Origin: CAYYKK01 sp964467935
GTDB lineage: Bacteria; Myxococcota_A; Polyangia; Polyangiales; Polyangiaceae
Assembly (NCBI GenBank): GCA_964467935.1
Contig: CAYYKK010000005.1
Span: 1-64,000 of the forward strand
Length of the DNA stretch: 64,000 bases
Reading direction: 5' to 3'
This document shows positions 1 through 8,187 of the stretch, piece by piece. The translations under genes and the position numbers were made by a program. Numbering within the stretch: position 1 is the first letter of the stretch; every line of letters begins with the position of its first letter. The notes beneath the pieces are model-generated. The model had not been told where the DNA came from, did not search any database, and saw nothing but the letters and a program-made list of their open reading frames with translations.

Positions 1-551
1 TCTGCTGATCCGGAGCTCGAGGCGACGCGCACGGGCTCGACGCGGAGGGAGAGGGGCGTCGAGGTGCACGCGCCGCAGCTCGCGGTGACCTTCGCCTCGG
101 CGCGACGCGCGCGGCTCGACGCGTCGACGCAGCGCGGGTCTCCGCTGCCCGCGAGCTTGCAGACGTAGTCGGCCGAGCGCCGCATCGACGCGAGCGCCAC
201 GCACGCGATCTGGCACGAGCGCTCGTCGCTCGGCCGCGTCTCGGGGCGCGCCTCCGGGTGCGTCTCGGGGTGCGGCGGCGGCCGCTTCGGCGCGGCGGGC
301 TTCTGCATCTCGACGTCGAGCGCGCGCTCCGCGTCGCGCAGCTCCGAGAGCGCGTCCTCGATGTGCACCTCGCGATCGGGCGTGGGGAGCGTCGTCGGGC
401 TGTCCGCGGCCGGCGCCTCGGTGACGACGGGCGCGGGGGCGACCTTGGGGCTCTCGGGCGGGGCGCCGGCCCCACACGCAGCGACGACGGGGCTCACCAG
501 GAACACGGCGAGCCTCCACGTCGAGCCTCCGCGCACGGGCAGCGCATCCAT
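1..551 (-). CDS. Cys-rich lipoprotein, C-terminus cut by window edge
   Basis: The frame runs leftwards from an ATG at 549-551 to the window edge without a stop, giving about 183 visible residues. The N-terminus has an Arg-containing n-region, a hydrophobic stretch and a lipobox VVAAC with the Cys near residue 26, so a lipoprotein is predicted. A Pro/Ala/Glu-rich spacer follows, then a cysteine-rich module that begins with a C-x3-C pair and ends with a C-x2-C pair, suggesting disulfides or metal binding outside the cytoplasm. I do not recognise the family. It is divergent from the VIT/VWA gene at 697, so the 145 bp between them should hold both promoters. The frame is well supported by GC3 and the signal; the function is unknown. 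Confidence 0.7.
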   Translation of the reverse strand, partial: MDALPVRGGSTWRLAVFLVSPVVAACGAGAPPESPKVAPAPVVTEAPAADSPTTLPTPDREVHIEDALSELRDAERALDVEMQKPAAPKRPPPHPETHPEARPETRPSDERSCQIACVALASMRRSADYVCKLAGSGDPRCVDASSRARRAEAKVTASCGACTSTPLSLRVEPVRVASSSGSA

Positions 552-696
552 CGCGGGCAGAGGCTAGCGAAGTTCCGTGAGCACAGCGACGCCCTCCTTC
601 CACGAGGCGGGGGCGGCACGAGAAAAGCGCGCGGACGTGTAAGGTGCCTCGGCCCCGCGCGTTAGGGCGCAACTCTTCCACGATTCGGGGGTCGTC

Positions 697-3160
697 ATGC
701 TCGCTTCCCTGCCGAGAGCCCGAGCCTGCCGCGGCGCGGCCGATCGCGTCTCGCTCGCTCCATCGAGGTCCATCGCACGCTCGGCCGTCCTCGGCCTCCT
801 CGTCTCCTTCGGCGGCGCCTGCTCGGGCGCGCCCCATGCGCCGCCCGAGCCGCTCGAGACGCTCGCCCCGGCGTCCACGCCGTCGCCTACCGCGAGCGCG
901 GCGGCGGCGGCCGCGGCCCCCTCCCCTCGCCTCTTCGAGGTCGCCCCGGTCGCGGCTCCGACGACGCCCGCGAACGCGCTCGTCGTGGCGAAGGGGGATC
1001 CGGGCGCGCCGTCGACCTTCCCCGTCTTCACCGATCCAGGAGAGCTACCGAGCTTGCACGTCGAGCGGGCCGACGGAGACGCGTTCGCCCTCGAGCACAC
1101 CGACGTGCGCGCCGCGCTCTCGTCGACGGCCGCCGACGTCGAGATCACGCAGACCTTCCAGAACCCGAAGGATCACCCGATCGAGGCGGTCTACGTGTTC
1201 CCGCTCCCGGAGAACGCCGCGGTTCACGAGATGCGGCTCACGGTGGGCGATCGCGTCGTCTCGTCGGTCGTCGAGGAGCGCCGCGCGGCGCACCTACGAC
1301 GCCGCGAAGGCGCAGGGGTTCACCGCCGCGCTGCTCGAACAGGAGCGCTCGAACGTCTTCACGCAGTCGGTCGCGAACATCGAGCCCGGCAAGAAGGTCG
1401 AGGTGACGATCCGGTACACCGAAGACCTGACGTACGACGCGGGGACGTACGAGCTCGTCTTCCCGATGGTCGTCGGTCCCCGCTTCATCGCCGGGACGCC
1501 GCTCGCCGCGTCGCCGAAGGGCGCGGGGACCAAGCGCGACACGAACCGCGTCCCGGACGCGTCGCGGATCACGCCGCCCTACCGGCGCGTGCTCAAGCCC
1601 GGCAAGGACGTGTCGATCGAGGTCGTCGCCCCCTCCTCCGTCGCGGTCGGGCCGTTCGAGGTGCCCACGCACAAGGTCGTCGCGAAGCGCGAGAGCGACG
1701 GCGCGCTCGACGTACGGCTCGCCGACGACGACGCGCCCGCGGATCGCGACTTCGTGATGCGCTACCGCGTCGCCGCGGAGGAGCCGCGCAGCACGATGAT
1801 CGTCGATCGCGACGCGGGCTTCTTCTCGCTCATGATCGCGCCGCCGAACGTGGACGTGGAGAGCCTCGTCGGTCACCGCGAGCTCGTGTTCGTGGTCGAC
1901 GTCTCCGGATCGATGAAGGGCGTCCCGCTCGCGCGGTGCAAGGAGGCGATGCGCGACGCCCTCTCGCGCCTCCGCCCCGTCGACACGTTCAACATCCTCA
2001 CGTTCTCGGGCCACACCGGCAAGGCGTTCCCCGAGCCTCGTCGCGCGAACGACGCGGCGGTCCGCGAGGCGCTCTCGTTCGTCGACCGGATGAAGGCGGG
2101 CGGCAGCACCGAGATGCTCGACGCGGTCGGCGCGGCGTTGTCTCCCGAGGTCGACGAGGGGAGGAACCGCTACGTGTTCTTCATGACCGACGGCTACGTC
2201 GGCGAAGAGGACCAGATCATGCGCTCGACGGGCCGCTTCGTCTCCGCGATCGAGGGGCGCGGCAAGCGTGCGGAGGTGTTCGGCTTCGGCGTCGGCGCGA
2301 GCCCGAACCGCGCGCTCCTCGACGGCCTGTCGCGCGCGGGCAAGGGCGTCGCCGTCTACGCCTCGAACCGCGAAGACCCGGGCCGCGCGGTGAACCAGTT
2401 CTTCCGCTACATCGACAAGTCGGTGCTTCGAGACGTGAAGGTCGACTTCGGCGCGAGCGCGGTCGACGACGTGATGCCGCGCGAGCTGCCGGATCTGTTC
2501 GCGAGCCGGCCGCTCGTCGTCCACGGGCGCCTCCACGGCGCGGTCAAGGGGCCGATCGTCGTCCGCGCGACGAGCGCGCGGGGCGCGATCACGATCCCGG
2601 TGGAGGTCGCCGACATGCCGAAGGAGGACGGGCTCTCGACGCGCGAAGGGGCGAGCAAGCGCCCGCGCGCCGGTCTTCTCGGGACGCTCTGGGCGCGCTC
2701 GAAGGTCGGCTGGCTCGAGGGCGATCTCGTCGAGGGCAGCCCCACGGCGCAGGCCGACATCACGCGGCTCGGCCTCGACTACGGGCTCGTCACGCGCTTC
2801 ACGAGCTTCGTCGCCGTCGACTGGACGAAGCGCGTCGGGAGCGGCGCGCCGGAGTCGGTCGCGGTTCCGGTCGCCGTGCCGGAGGGCGTCGACGCGACGA
2901 GCTCGGGCGCGACGGGAGACAAGGCCCCCGCGCCGCCCGAGGAGGAGATCGCGAAGGATCGGAAGGGCGAGGCGCCTGCTCCCGAGCCCACCGAGGCGTA
3001 CGCCGCGCCGCCGTCGCTCGAGCGCGGTCCGCGCGGGTGCGCGTGCACGCTCGGCGGCGGCGAGGGAGGCGACGACGCGTCGATCGCCTCGCTCGCGGCG
3101 TGCGTGGTGCTCGCGGCGGCGCTCCGGCGGAGTCGGCGTCGCACCAATTGCGCTCCGTAG
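697..3160 (+). CDS. VIT/VWA-domain lipoprotein with MYXO-CTERM tail, interrupted by a frameshift
   Basis: The ATG at 697 opens a lipoprotein signal (lipobox FGGAC) and a Pro/Ala linker. A VIT domain (inter-alpha-trypsin inhibitor type) then starts in frame 1 and, near 1285-1300, continues in frame 2 (GFTAALLEQERSNVF, then a von Willebrand A domain). The VWA domain has a MIDAS motif DVSGSM encoded near 1897-1915 for divalent-metal-dependent binding. The C-terminus has a Cys-containing, Gly-rich segment, a hydrophobic helix and an Arg cluster (LRRSRRR), the layout of the MYXO-CTERM sorting signal of myxobacteria. Both halves are otherwise intact, so the +1 shift is either a sequencing error in GC-repeat sequence or a recent lesion. 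Likely role: envelope-anchored adhesion or protein-interaction factor (inference). Confidence 0.75.
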
Positions 3161-3183
3161 GGCTCGGCACTAAGCACGACCTC

Positions 3184-3876
3184 GTGCCGAAGCCGAGCCG
3201 CAAGAAGCGAAAAGAAGCCAACCGCACGCACCAGGGCCCCGCGAGCAAGCCGGCGAGCGCGAGAGACGACGAGCGCGCGCGCTCGAGCGGCGCGGCGCCC
3301 GACGGAGCGACGCGCGAGGCGAAGAAGAGCGCGGAGCGCTCGGCGGCGAGTGGGCCGCGGAGTGGGTCGCGACCGAAGGCCGGCGCCGCGAAGGATCCTC
3401 CGGTCGACGCCGAGACGGCAGAGGCCATCGCCGCGCCGAAGCCGTCGAACAACGTGCTCATCCTCGCGCTCGGTGTCGTCGCCGCGATCGCGATCGCGAT
3501 CTGGATCTACAGCCGCAGCTCGTCGACGGCGACGCCGGAGAAGACGCCGGACGCGAGCGTGTCGGTGCGCATCCCGGCGCCCCCTTCGACGACCGGAGGC
3601 CGCGTCCTCGCTCCTCCGCCAGCCGAGACCGGCGTCGTGCCGGCGAAGGAGCCCGCCCCGAGCGCGGCGACGGCGGAGACGCCGCGGGCCCCCGAGACCG
3701 CGGCGGCCTCGGCGTCCCCTGCCCCCTCAGCGTCCTCGCTGGCCCCGTCGCCGCCGAAGTCGGACGCGAGCGCCCCGTCGCACCCCGTCGCCGCGACGAG
3801 CGCGCCCCCGAAGGCGTCGAAGCCGCCCGCGCCGAAGGCCCCGAAGCCGACGACCAGCCCCGAAGACATCTACTGA
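3184..3876 (+). CDS. Single-span membrane protein with Pro/Ala-rich C-terminal tail
   Basis: The likely start is the GTG at 3184 (MPKPSRKKRK), just after the VIT/VWA gene; there is no ATG in this stretch of frame, and frame 1 stays open upstream only because it shadows the previous gene. The 230-residue product has a very basic N-terminal 90 residues, one hydrophobic span at about 90-110, and a Pro/Ala/Lys/Ser-rich tail. This suggests a cytoplasmic basic head and a flexible tail spanning the periplasm, as in linker or anchoring proteins. No catalytic motif is visible and I do not recognise the family. The stop lies 20 bp from the convergent ppk1 stop. Confidence 0.6.
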   Translation: MPKPSRKKRKEANRTHQGPASKPASARDDERARSSGAAPDGATREAKKSAERSAASGPRSGSRPKAGAAKDPPVDAETAEAIAAPKPSNNVLILALGVVAAIAIAIWIYSRSSSTATPEKTPDASVSVRIPAPPSTTGGRVLAPPPAETGVVPAKEPAPSAATAETPRAPETAAASASPAPSASSLAPSPPKSDASAPSHPVAATSAPPKASKPPAPKAPKPTTSPEDIY

Positions 3877-3896
3877 GGACCGACCGCTCGCCGCGA

Positions 3897-6170
3897 TCAG
3901 CCGAGCGATGAGCGCTTCTTCTTCTGGCGCTCTTGCCGATCCTTCGCGCGCCGGAGCTTGCGCTCCTCCTCGCTCGACGGGACCGAGAGCAGGTGGAAGC
4001 GGCCGGCGCGACCGAGCGGGTCGTTGTTCTTCGCCCGCTCGCGCGCCAGCTCGATGAACTTCGCCTGCGCGCGGAGCGGCACGTCCGATCGCGCAGGGAT
4101 GCGGTGGTACGTCCCGTCACGATCGAGCTCCCAGGTCTTCGCGTCGTCGGCGAAGAGCGTGGAGAGGACGTTGACGACGCGCTGCCGCATGTTCGCATCG
4201 AGGATCGGGATGAGCACCTCGACGCGCCGGTGGAAGTTGCGCGGCATCCAATCGGCGCTCGAGATGTAGACCTCCTCCGAGCCGCCGTTCTCGAAGCGGA
4301 ACACGCGCGCGTGCTCGAGGAAGCGATCGATGTTCGCGTGAACCACGATTCGGGACGAGAGCCCCGGGATCCCCGGCCTCAAGCAGCAGATGCCGCGGAT
4401 GCGCAGGTGGATGTCGACCCCCGCCTCGCTGGCAGCGTAGAGCGCGTCGATCACGTCGACGTCGACGAGCGAGTTCATCTGCGCCGTGATCGACGCCTTC
4501 TTGCCGGCGCGCGCGTGCGCGGTCTCGCGCGCGATGAGACCGAGGATCGCCTCGTGCAGGCCGAGCGGCGCCACCACGAGCCGGTTCCACCTCGCCGGGG
4601 CGCTGTAGCCCGTGAGGAGGTTGAAGAGCGAGGTGACGTCCTCGCCGATCTCCCGGTTCGCGGTGAAGAGGCCGATGTCCGTGTACGTCCGCGCCGTCGA
4701 CGGGTTGTAGTTGCCGGTCGAGAGATGCACGTAGCGACGGAGCTTCTCCTTCTCGCGGCGCACGACGAGCAGCGCCTTCGCGTGGGTCTTGAGACCGAGC
4801 AGGCCGTAGATCACCTGCGCGCCGCTCTGCTCGAGCGTGTGCGCCCATCGGATGTTGCTGGCCTCGTCGAACCGCGCCTTCAGCTCGACGACCGCGGTCA
4901 CTTGCTTGCCGTTCTCGGCTGCGCGCGCGAGCGCCTTGGCGATCGGCGAGTCGCCGCCGGTGCGGTAGAGCGTCTGCTTGATGGCGAGGACGTTCGGGTC
5001 GTCGGCGGCTTGGTTGATGAACTCGACGACGGGGTCGAACGAGTCGTACGGGTGATGCAGGACGATGTCGCGCTCGCGGATGATCGCGAAGAGGTCCTCC
5101 TCGTCGCGCAGCGGGCCCGGGATCTGCGGCGTGAAGCGCTCGTCGCGGAGCTCGCGCCGCCCGTCGTCGGAGATCACCTGCGAGAGGTCTGCGAAGTTGA
5201 GCGGCCCGGGCACGCGGTACACGTCCGCCACGGGCTCGAGGTTCAGCGCCTTGCAGAGCCGCTGGACCGACGCGTCGGCGCCTTCGAGCGCGCCGATCTC
5301 GACGCGAACCGCGTTGCCGCGATCGCGGCGCCGCAGCTCGGCCTGGATCGTCTGAAGGAGGTCCTCGCCCTCCTCCTCGTCGATCTCGAGGTCCCAGTTG
5401 CGCGTGACGCGGAAGGGGTACGTGCCCTTGAGCCGCGTCGCCTGGAAGAACTCGCGCACGTGCCTGGCGATGACGTCCTCGAGCAGCACGAACGCGCGCT
5501 CGGCTCCCTCGACCTTCACGGGCATCAAGCGGTTCAGCATCGGCGGCACCTGGATGACACCGAAGCCGGTCTCGCCGCCCTCGTGCTCGCGGGTGAACAT
5601 GATGCCCAAGTTGATGCTTTTGTTACGCAGATGCGGAAACGGGTGCCCCGGGTCGATCGCGAGCGGCGTGATGACGGGGAAGATGTCGTTCTTGAAGCGG
5701 TCGTCGAGGGCCGCCAGCTCGTCCGGCGCGAGCTCGTCGGGGTGCACGATCACGATGCCCGCTCGGCGGAGGGCCGGCACGAGGCTCTGGTTCCACACCT
5801 GATAGGCTCGGTCGACGAGCGCGTGTGCGCGCGCGCTGATCGCCTTGAGCTGCTCGTCGGGGGTGAGGCCGTCGGGCGGGAGATCGGCGATCGTTCGACC
5901 GCGCTGCGCCTTGAGCCCCGCGACGCGCACCATGAAGAACTCGTCGATGTTCGCGATGAAGATGCCGAGGAACTTCACGCGCTCGAGGAGCGGAACGTCC
6001 TCGGTCTCGGCCTCGGCGAGCACGCGCGCGTTGAACTCCAGCCAGCTGACCTCGCGGTTCAGGTAGTGCGACGGGTCCCCCTCGGTGAAGGAGTGCGGCA
6101 GCTGCGACGCGGGACCGTCGAGGTAGCCATCTCGAACGTCCGGGGTCGACGGGGTGACCTCGTTTTTCAC
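3897..6170 (-). CDS. ppk1: Polyphosphate kinase 1
   Basis: This enzyme reversibly transfers the terminal phosphate of ATP to polyphosphate. The 757-residue product has the family layout: an N-terminal domain (YLNREVSWLEFNARVL near 36-50) and two C-terminal phospholipase-D-like catalytic domains. His463 (in LKTHAKALLVV) and His620 (in FLEHARVFRFENGG) match the E. coli catalytic histidines 435 and 592, with the same spacing of 157 residues. The block VHLSTGNYNPSTA is also present. The start is a GTG at 6170, because the frame before the conserved N-domain offers no better start. The gene is monocistronic, convergent with the single-span gene and divergent from panC. Length is typical for bacterial PPK1 and all key residues are present, so an active enzyme is expected. 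Confidence 0.96.
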   Translation of the reverse strand: MKNEVTPSTPDVRDGYLDGPASQLPHSFTEGDPSHYLNREVSWLEFNARVLAEAETEDVPLLERVKFLGIFIANIDEFFMVRVAGLKAQRGRTIADLPPDGLTPDEQLKAISARAHALVDRAYQVWNQSLVPALRRAGIVIVHPDELAPDELAALDDRFKNDIFPVITPLAIDPGHPFPHLRNKSINLGIMFTREHEGGETGFGVIQVPPMLNRLMPVKVEGAERAFVLLEDVIARHVREFFQATRLKGTYPFRVTRNWDLEIDEEEGEDLLQTIQAELRRRDRGNAVRVEIGALEGADASVQRLCKALNLEPVADVYRVPGPLNFADLSQVISDDGRRELRDERFTPQIPGPLRDEEDLFAIIRERDIVLHHPYDSFDPVVEFINQAADDPNVLAIKQTLYRTGGDSPIAKALARAAENGKQVTAVVELKARFDEASNIRWAHTLEQSGAQVIYGLLGLKTHAKALLVVRREKEKLRRYVHLSTGNYNPSTARTYTDIGLFTANREIGEDVTSLFNLLTGYSAPARWNRLVVAPLGLHEAILGLIARETAHARAGKKASITAQMNSLVDVDVIDALYAASEAGVDIHLRIRGICCLRPGIPGLSSRIVVHANIDRFLEHARVFRFENGGSEEVYISSADWMPRNFHRRVEVLIPILDANMRQRVVNVLSTLFADDAKTWELDRDGTYHRIPARSDVPLRAQAKFIELARERAKNNDPLGRAGRFHLLSVPSSEEERKLRRAKDRQERQKKKRSSLG

Positions 6171-6244
6171 GGGGCGAGCTTACCAGGGCCGCGGCCCGAG
6201 TGGAGAGGAGTGCGGCCGAGACCCGTCTCGGCTAGACCACGCCC

Positions 6245-7141
6245 ATGCGGGTGCTGACGGTACCGGAGGATTTGCGTCAGGCGTGTGACGACGCGCGCGC
6301 GCGCGGCAGCCGCGTCGGGTTGGTGCCGACGATGGGCGCGCTGCACGAGGGACACGCGAGCCTCGTGCGCGAGGCGAAGCGGCGCGCCGACTTCGTCGTC
6401 GTCACCGTGTTCGTGAACCCCACCCAGTTCGGCCCCAACGAGGACTTCGCCCGGTACCCGCGCACGCTCGACGCCGACGTGGAGCGCGTGGCCGCGGAGG
6501 GCGCGGACGTGGTGTTCGCGCCGGAGCGAGCGGCCATGTACCCGCCGGGCGACGAGACGAGGGTGCGCGTCGGCGAGACCGCGCGCGCGCTCTGCGGCGA
6601 GCTCCGCCCCAACCATTTCGAGGGCGTCGCGACGATCGTGACGAAGCTCTTCGCGCTCGCCGGTCCGTGCACGGCCGTCTTCGGTCGGAAGGACTACCAG
6701 CAGTCACGCGTCATCGCGCGGATGACGACCGACCTGTTCCTCCCCGTCGAAGTGATCTCGGTGGCGACGGTGCGCGAGCGGGACGGCGTCGCGATGTCGT
6801 CGCGCAACCGCTACTTGAGCGCGGACGACCGCGCGCGCGCCCAGCGCATCCCGGAGGCGCTCTCACGCGCGGTCGGGGCCTTCCGAGCGGGCGAGCGCCG
6901 CGCCGGGGCCCTCGCCGCCTCGGCGCGCGCGCACCTCGCGTCCGCCGCGGACGTCATCGACTACGTCACCGTCGCCGACGCGGACACGGTCGTGCCGTTC
7001 GCGGACGAAGCGATCGTCGGGGAGCGCGCGCTCCTCGCCGTCGCCGTGAAGATCGGCGCCGCGCGCCTCATCGACAACGTCGTGCTCGGGGAGGACCCGG
7101 CGCCCATCGCCGGCCCCGCGGAGCGGAGCGGCGCGTCGTGA
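6245..7141 (+). CDS. panC: Pantothenate synthetase
   Basis: PanC condenses pantoate and beta-alanine with ATP to form pantothenate, the coenzyme A precursor, in the cytoplasm. The 298-residue protein has the nucleotide-binding HIGH-type motif PTMGALHEGH at 28-37, the pantoate-site block FVNPTQFGPNED near 57-68, FGRKDYQQ near 146-153 and the KMSKS-like MSSRNRYL near 184-191. Length and motif order are typical. Its stop codon overlaps the GTG of tmk by 4 nt (GTGA), so translational coupling is likely. The neighbouring genes of the pantothenate pathway (panB, panD) are not in the window. Confidence 0.96.
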   Translation: MRVLTVPEDLRQACDDARARGSRVGLVPTMGALHEGHASLVREAKRRADFVVVTVFVNPTQFGPNEDFARYPRTLDADVERVAAEGADVVFAPERAAMYPPGDETRVRVGETARALCGELRPNHFEGVATIVTKLFALAGPCTAVFGRKDYQQSRVIARMTTDLFLPVEVISVATVRERDGVAMSSRNRYLSADDRARAQRIPEALSRAVGAFRAGERRAGALAASARAHLASAADVIDYVTVADADTVVPFADEAIVGERALLAVAVKIGAARLIDNVVLGEDPAPIAGPAERSGAS

Positions 7142-7803
7142 GCGAGCGCGGCGTGTTCGTGGTGATCGAGGGGATCGACGGCGCCGGCACGACCACCCAG
7201 GCCGAGCGCTACGCGGCGCGGCTCCGGGCCGAAGGGCGCGCCGTGCACGTCACGCGCGAGCCCTCGACGGGCCCCATCGGGGCGCTGATCCGACAGATCC
7301 TCACGGGCAAGATCGCCGAGAGATCGGCGACGAGCGCCGAGATGATGGCCCTGCTCTTCGCGGCGGATCGGATCGATCACAACGTCGCCGAGATCGATCC
7401 CCACCTCGCGCGCGGCGCGGTCGTCCTCTCGGACAGGTACGATCTGTCGAGCCTCGCCTACCAATCGGCCGCCGCCGGATCGACCTCGCTGCCGAAGCCG
7501 GAGCTGCTCGCCTGGATCGCGAGCCTCAACCGCTTCGCGCGGCGGCCCGACGTGACCTTGGTCGTCGACGTGCCCGCCGACGTGGCGGCGCGGCGGCGGC
7601 GGGCGCGCGGCGGAGCAGACGAGCTCTACGAGGTCGACGCGCTGCAGCGGCGGCTCGTGGACGCGTACGCGCGCGCCGAAGAGCTCGTTCCGAACGACCG
7701 AGTCGTGCACGTCGATGGGAGCGGCACGGCGGACGAGGTCGAGGCCCTCGTCCGGCGCGCGCTCGACGCCGTGGTCACGGGCGCGCCGCGCGGAGCCGGA
7801 TGA
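7138..7803 (+). CDS. tmk: Thymidylate kinase with Lys-less Walker A
   Basis: dTMP kinase phosphorylates dTMP to dTDP for DNA synthesis. The GTG at 7138 overlaps the panC stop, and the product is 221 residues, normal for the family. The N-terminal P-loop reads EGIDGAGTTTQ (11-21); the usual Walker A Lys at position 18 is Thr. The DRY motif (SDRYDLSSLAYQ), the Arg-rich lid (RRRRARGGADELYE) and VTLVVDVP are in place. The substitution may be a lineage variant in which a lid Arg compensates. Alternatively the protein could be a weak enzyme, although no second tmk is visible here. The J-domain gene starts 3 nt after the stop, so panC-tmk-J probably form one transcript. Confidence 0.9.
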   Translation: MSERGVFVVIEGIDGAGTTTQAERYAARLRAEGRAVHVTREPSTGPIGALIRQILTGKIAERSATSAEMMALLFAADRIDHNVAEIDPHLARGAVVLSDRYDLSSLAYQSAAAGSTSLPKPELLAWIASLNRFARRPDVTLVVDVPADVAARRRRARGGADELYEVDALQRRLVDAYARAEELVPNDRVVHVDGSGTADEVEALVRRALDAVVTGAPRGAG

Positions 7804-7806
7804 TCG

Positions 7807-8181
7807 ATGCAGTGGCTCGTCGTGAGCATCGCGCTCTACCTCGTCGTCGGCTGGGTGCGCTCGACGATCGAGCGAGGACGCCGGAGGTCGCTCGCGGCGA
7901 GGAGAGACAAAAGCCCTCGCAGATCCTCGAAGCGACCGGCGGAGCGCGAGCGCGCCGCGCCCCGTGACCGCCCCGACCGACGCCCCGCCCACGAGGTCCT
8001 CGGCGTCGACGAGGACGCTCCGCTCGAGGAGATCCAAGCGCGCTACCGCAAGCTCGCCGTCGAGTATCACCCGGACAAGCTCGCCTCGAGCGCGACGGAG
8101 CTGCAGAAGATCGCCGGCGATCGCCTGCGAGAGATCAACGCCGCCTACGCCGAGCTCGTGAAGGCCCGGCGCGACGGCTGA
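7807..8181 (+). CDS. Membrane-anchored J-domain protein
   Basis: The 124-residue product starts with a hydrophobic segment (about 1-18) ending in VVGWVRS, then a basic linker, then a C-terminal J domain (about 60-124). That domain has YRKLAVEYHPDKL, with the HPD tripeptide at 88-90 needed to stimulate the ATPase of DnaK/Hsp70. There is no Gly/Phe region and no zinc-finger domain, so it is not DnaJ itself but a class III (DnaJ-like/DjlA-style) co-chaperone. It probably recruits Hsp70 to the inner membrane on the cytoplasmic face. It lies 3 bp after tmk and is convergent with the kinase-DsbA gene, whose stop is 6 bp away. Confidence 0.85.
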   Translation: MQWLVVSIALYLVVGWVRSTIERGRRRSLAARRDKSPRRSSKRPAERERAAPRDRPDRRPAHEVLGVDEDAPLEEIQARYRKLAVEYHPDKLASSATELQKIAGDRLREINAAYAELVKARRDG

Positions 8182-8187
8182 TCCCGC

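Noticed and set aside
697..3876. One continuous frame read as a single 1059-codon protein
   Set aside because: Only its two ends are real: the N-terminal half of the VIT/VWA protein and the separate single-span gene starting at 3184. The middle is the shadow of the VWA domain in frame 2.
3933..6257. A 774-codon plus-strand frame over ppk1
   Set aside because: PPK1 is clearly on the minus strand with both catalytic histidines; the frame is its shadow.
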